NCBI GenBank assembly: GCA_002452425.1
Contig: DKFQ01000045.1
Span: forward strand, 1-15,136
Direction: 5' to 3'
Source of the DNA: Sulfurimonas sp. UBA6792
GTDB lineage: Bacteria; Campylobacterota; Campylobacteria; Campylobacterales; Sulfurimonadaceae
Length of the DNA: 15,136 nt
Positions within the stretch are counted from its first letter, which is position 1, and every line of letters starts with the position of its first letter. Both the position numbers and the translations under genes were made by a program. Positions 12,434-15,136 of this stretch are shown here, piece by piece. The notes beneath the pieces were generated by a model that saw nothing but the letters and a program-made list of their open reading frames with translations, made no database searches and had not been told where the DNA came from.

Positions 12434-14745
12434 TTTTTATTATCCTCAAGAATTTTTAAACTAACCAAAGAGAGTCCAAACTCTCTCTCATCGCTCCCCT
12501 CTAGCTTCTCTTTTAAAACAAATGGTTTTGGCGGAATTATCTCTATCGTATTTGCTTTATTTTCATTTTCAAAAGATAGCAGATGCTTTCTAGGCTCTTT
12601 GTGTTGCGGCGTAAACTCTTGTATGTTCCCACCAACCACAACTTTGACAACATTTCCGATGTTTTCCCCATAAGCCCCACAAACAAGCTCGAGTTTAAAT
12701 TTTTTAGGAAGCGGCTCTACAAATGTAAAAAGCGCGCTTGGATGGAGCTGTGCATCTGTCCATCGTCCAAACTTCTCCGCATACGAGACACCCTCTATAT
12801 TTTTCAAAAAGTTTGGATACCCCTCTTTTTTAAATACTATTGCATCTTTTATGGAAGCTGGGTAACTTACTCCATTTGCTTTAACCATATTTATCTTTTC
12901 TAATACCTTGTTTATATCATATATCTGAGTCAAATCTTCGCTCTCATCGCCAATTTTATACTCTCTCAAAGGGTTTATGCCTTGAACTTGATAATATTGT
13001 CCTACCACACCCTCTGCAACACAATACTTCTTTGGGATATCTGCATCAAAAATATAATTAAGTCTCTCACATCTATCTACCCACAAAAACTTCTCATTTT
13101 CCTGAAAATGTTCCAACTGTTCATAAAGCTTCCAAGCACGATTAAACTCAAAATATGGCTCTACACTATTTTGCAAAATCTTAAACAAAACAGGAAGTCT
13201 GTAGTGGTTTTCTCCTACATACACGGACATCTTTTTTAAATCAGTTCTAAAATAGTCTGCCATCTTTGGAAACTTCCAAAAACTCACTATATCCTCTCGC
13301 CACTGGTTCAACCGCTTGCCAAAATCCTCAAACATGCCATAAATGGACTCTTTTTCCATTAGATTTCTGCCTAAACCCAAATCTGTATGGATGTTGAGAA
13401 AAGAGAGTACCGTTGGGGCGACATCAAAAGGAGTTCCTACCTTCTCCTCTGCCACGTATGCGCTACTCTGCGGGTCAAAGACAAGGAAGAGATTGCGTCT
13501 ATTTTGTGCTTTGTCCAACTTCTCTTTAGCCGTATTTCTCATCGCCAAATGATCTGAAACCACAACTACAATTGTATCTTTACCATACTTTGACTCTTGT
13601 ACTTTTTTTATAAAACCAGCGATTAAAAAGTCTGCACATTTTACTGTATTTAGAATCTTGTTAGAACCGTCCATATATAAGTTTTTATTACATGAAGCGG
13701 AGAGATGCCCATTTGGATGGTGCGTATCTAGCGTGTGCAAAAAGAGTGCAAACTTATCTTTAGAGGATGAGAGATGTTCAAACTCTTTGTATGCCAACTC
13801 AAGAAGCGTATCGTCATATAAGCCCCATCCATTGATGTATCTTTTGTTCTTTACCCGCTTTAGCAGCTTCTCTTTTCCCTCAACACTATCAAAACCATGC
13901 GTCTTATAAAATTTATCCATGCCTGAGAATTGGACACTGCTGCCTTGTATCATGCTAAGATAGTAGTCCTCTTTTTTGAGCATGTCTCCTATGCAGAGAG
14001 CTTTTGGGTAAAACTTATCTACCCCCTCCATTGAGTTGCCTCCGGATGTCGTAAAGAGCGGGATGGCACACTGTGTGGCGGTAGTACCCGCTATGGTGTA
14101 GTCTGTGCCGTTTGTCTGAACGATATTTGTAAACTCAAGAGCATTTTTATCTTGGATAAGCTTACTCATATTTGGCATCAAATCCCCAAATATCTCCTTA
14201 TCAAAGTAGGTTCTCTCCACACTCTCCGCATAGATGAAGACTATATTTTTCTTGCGTAGTGTCCCGTTAAAATCAGAGGGAAACTTGTAATACTCGTAAA
14301 AATCATCTGCCTGTTTGGTGGTCATAGAAAAAAGAAGATTTTTGATGTTGTGCATAGCGGGATGTGTCAAAAATGCCAAAATCAAAAACCCGTTATGCAA
14401 AAAGGCTTTTATCTTTTGCGGTTGCACTATAGCGACACTGCCAAGATGGCGGTAGTAAAAAAAAGCCGCCACAAAAAGAGCGACAAAAGCAACAAAAGCA
14501 ACAGCGATAAGTAGCAGATACTCGCCAAATCCGGCATCACCTACTCCTAAGTTGAGCGTTGCAATGACTGTTTCATTGATTCCGGCACCCGTAAAATAGT
14601 TGGCAACAAAATAGGCAATAGTTAAAAAACCATATAAAAAAAAGAGAGACGCATCAAAGAGAACTCTTTTTGAATCTCTTGCCTTATACCTTGTAGTTAC
14701 GACGGCAAAGAGAAAGAAAAAAATGGATAAAAAGATAATGTTCAT
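12430..14745 (-). CDS. OpgB/MdoB-like phosphoglycerol transferase (membrane-bound sulfatase superfamily)
   Basis: The 771-residue protein is close in length to E. coli OpgB, which moves phosphoglycerol from phosphatidylglycerol to periplasmic glucans. The N-terminal part has hydrophobic segments at about 1-17, 28-50, 75-98 and 116-130. The periplasmic alkaline-phosphatase-fold domain follows, with IYAESVE (171-177, metal ligand E174), YTIAGTTATQCAIPL (216-230, candidate nucleophile T221 or T222), DTHHPNGH (340-347) and VVSDHLAMRNT (395-405), where D398-H399 bind metal. VSDHLAM is a strong OpgB signature. Residues 650-771 form an extra domain with GRWTDA and a run of beta-like segments ending in LSLVSLKIL. 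No opgG/opgH genes are in view, so the acceptor could be another envelope sugar. It lies 13 bases after polA and has no clear ribosome binding site. Confidence 0.82.
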   Translation of the reverse strand: MNIIFLSIFFFLFAVVTTRYKARDSKRVLFDASLFFLYGFLTIAYFVANYFTGAGINETVIATLNLGVGDAGFGEYLLLIAVAFVAFVALFVAAFFYYRHLGSVAIVQPQKIKAFLHNGFLILAFLTHPAMHNIKNLLFSMTTKQADDFYEYYKFPSDFNGTLRKKNIVFIYAESVERTYFDKEIFGDLMPNMSKLIQDKNALEFTNIVQTNGTDYTIAGTTATQCAIPLFTTSGGNSMEGVDKFYPKALCIGDMLKKEDYYLSMIQGSSVQFSGMDKFYKTHGFDSVEGKEKLLKRVKNKRYINGWGLYDDTLLELAYKEFEHLSSSKDKFALFLHTLDTHHPNGHLSASCNKNLYMDGSNKILNTVKCADFLIAGFIKKVQESKYGKDTIVVVVSDHLAMRNTAKEKLDKAQNRRNLFLVFDPQSSAYVAEEKVGTPFDVAPTVLSFLNIHTDLGLGRNLMEKESIYGMFEDFGKRLNQWREDIVSFWKFPKMADYFRTDLKKMSVYVGENHYRLPVLFKILQNSVEPYFEFNRAWKLYEQLEHFQENEKFLWVDRCERLNYIFDADIPKKYCVAEGVVGQYYQVQGINPLREYKIGDESEDLTQIYDINKVLEKINMVKANGVSYPASIKDAIVFKKEGYPNFLKNIEGVSYAEKFGRWTDAQLHPSALFTFVEPLPKKFKLELVCGAYGENIGNVVKVVVGGNIQEFTPQHKEPRKHLLSFENENKANTIEIIPPKPFVLKEKLEGSDEREFGLSLVSLKILEDNKK

Positions 14746-14758
14746 CTATACAACAAAG

Positions 14759-15136
14759 TTATTTTAACTCGCTCCAATTGTCTCCGATGTTAAGGCTAGC
14801 TTTGAGCGGAACATTGAGTTGCATAATACTTTGCATAATCTCTTGAAATCTCTTCCCTAAAGTCTCTGCTTCATCCTCATTTGCTTCAAATATCAACTCA
14901 TCGTGAATCTGCAAAAGCATTTTGGCATCAAGCCCCTCATCATCTATCGCCTTTTGAATTTTGTTCATACTAAGCTTGATAAGATCACTCGCACTCCCCT
15001 GAAAAAGGCTGTTAACCGCTTCTCTCTCGTATGCGGCTTTAAACATCGGCGAAGCGTTTGCATAGTCAAAGTAGCGTCTGCGTCCAAGAAGTGTGGCAAC
15101 ATATCCCACCTCTTTTGAAAAATCAACAACAGAGCG
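14759..15136 (-). CDS. polA: DNA polymerase I, C-terminal part (partial)
   Basis: The frame is open to the right edge and encodes the last 125 residues of the polymerase domain. LGRRRYF follows the O-helix region of family A polymerases, AVNSLFQGSASDLIKLSM is the typical following helix, and QIHDELIFE is motif C with the catalytic HDE. The enzyme fills gaps in DNA repair and removes primers; its 5'-nuclease region and the remaining palm and finger motifs are outside the window. A GTG at 15109 could look like a start, but the upstream frame reads through in good family sequence, so it is internal. Confidence 0.95.
   Translation of the reverse strand, partial: RSVVDFSKEVGYVATLLGRRRYFDYANASPMFKAAYEREAVNSLFQGSASDLIKLSMNKIQKAIDDEGLDAKMLLQIHDELIFEANEDEAETLGKRFQEIMQSIMQLNVPLKASLNIGDNWSELK

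Noticed and set aside
15107..15109. GTG as start of a short separate gene at the right edge
   Set aside because: The same frame continues upstream to the window edge with DNA polymerase I sequence, so this codon is an internal valine.

Overview
The window looks like a chromosomal segment of a Campylobacterota (formerly Epsilonproteobacteria) sulfur-cycle bacterium of the Sulfurimonas/Sulfuricurvum type. The basis is the AT-rich, densely packed genes, the pgsA-rseP order also known in Campylobacter, -10 boxes without a clear -35, a siroheme sulfite/nitrite reductase, a periplasmic alpha-carbonic anhydrase, and an oxygen-sensitive class III ribonucleotide reductase. The genus is an inference; no rRNA gene is present.

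Left part (1-3911): the 3' end of pgsA overlaps rseP, which is followed by the PLP-homeostasis gene yggS. A secreted alpha-carbonic anhydrase runs convergently on the minus strand, and a divergent HI0933/BaiN-type flavoprotein follows, apparently from a leaderless promoter.

Middle part (3912-8035): a paired REP-like element (3928-4013) precedes a minus-strand thiE/tenI-like gene. A 272-bp, nearly fully self-complementary three-branched palindrome (4591-4862) lies between thiE and the anaerobic ribonucleotide reductase operon. In that operon the reductase is split: the large NrdD stops after its zinc finger, and the glycyl-radical loop (RVMGY) is a separate 50-residue ORF at 7219-7371 with its own strong ribosome binding site. 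A second REP-like element fills the gap between them. The activase nrdG overlaps the end of the small ORF in another frame.

Right part (8028-15136): a ribbon-helix-helix/PIN toxin-antitoxin pair on the minus strand has a palindromic operator-promoter. It is divergent from a siroheme reductase with an apparently leaderless start. The siroheme reductase converges on a minus-strand series polA (partial), an OpgB-like phosphoglycerol transferase, a cytoplasmic histidine kinase with an Aer-like PAS domain, and an OmpR-type response regulator. The last three genes overlap at their ends and are probably translated together.

The observations most worth a second look are the split class III ribonucleotide reductase with a stand-alone glycyl-radical peptide, and the large branched palindrome directly upstream of it.
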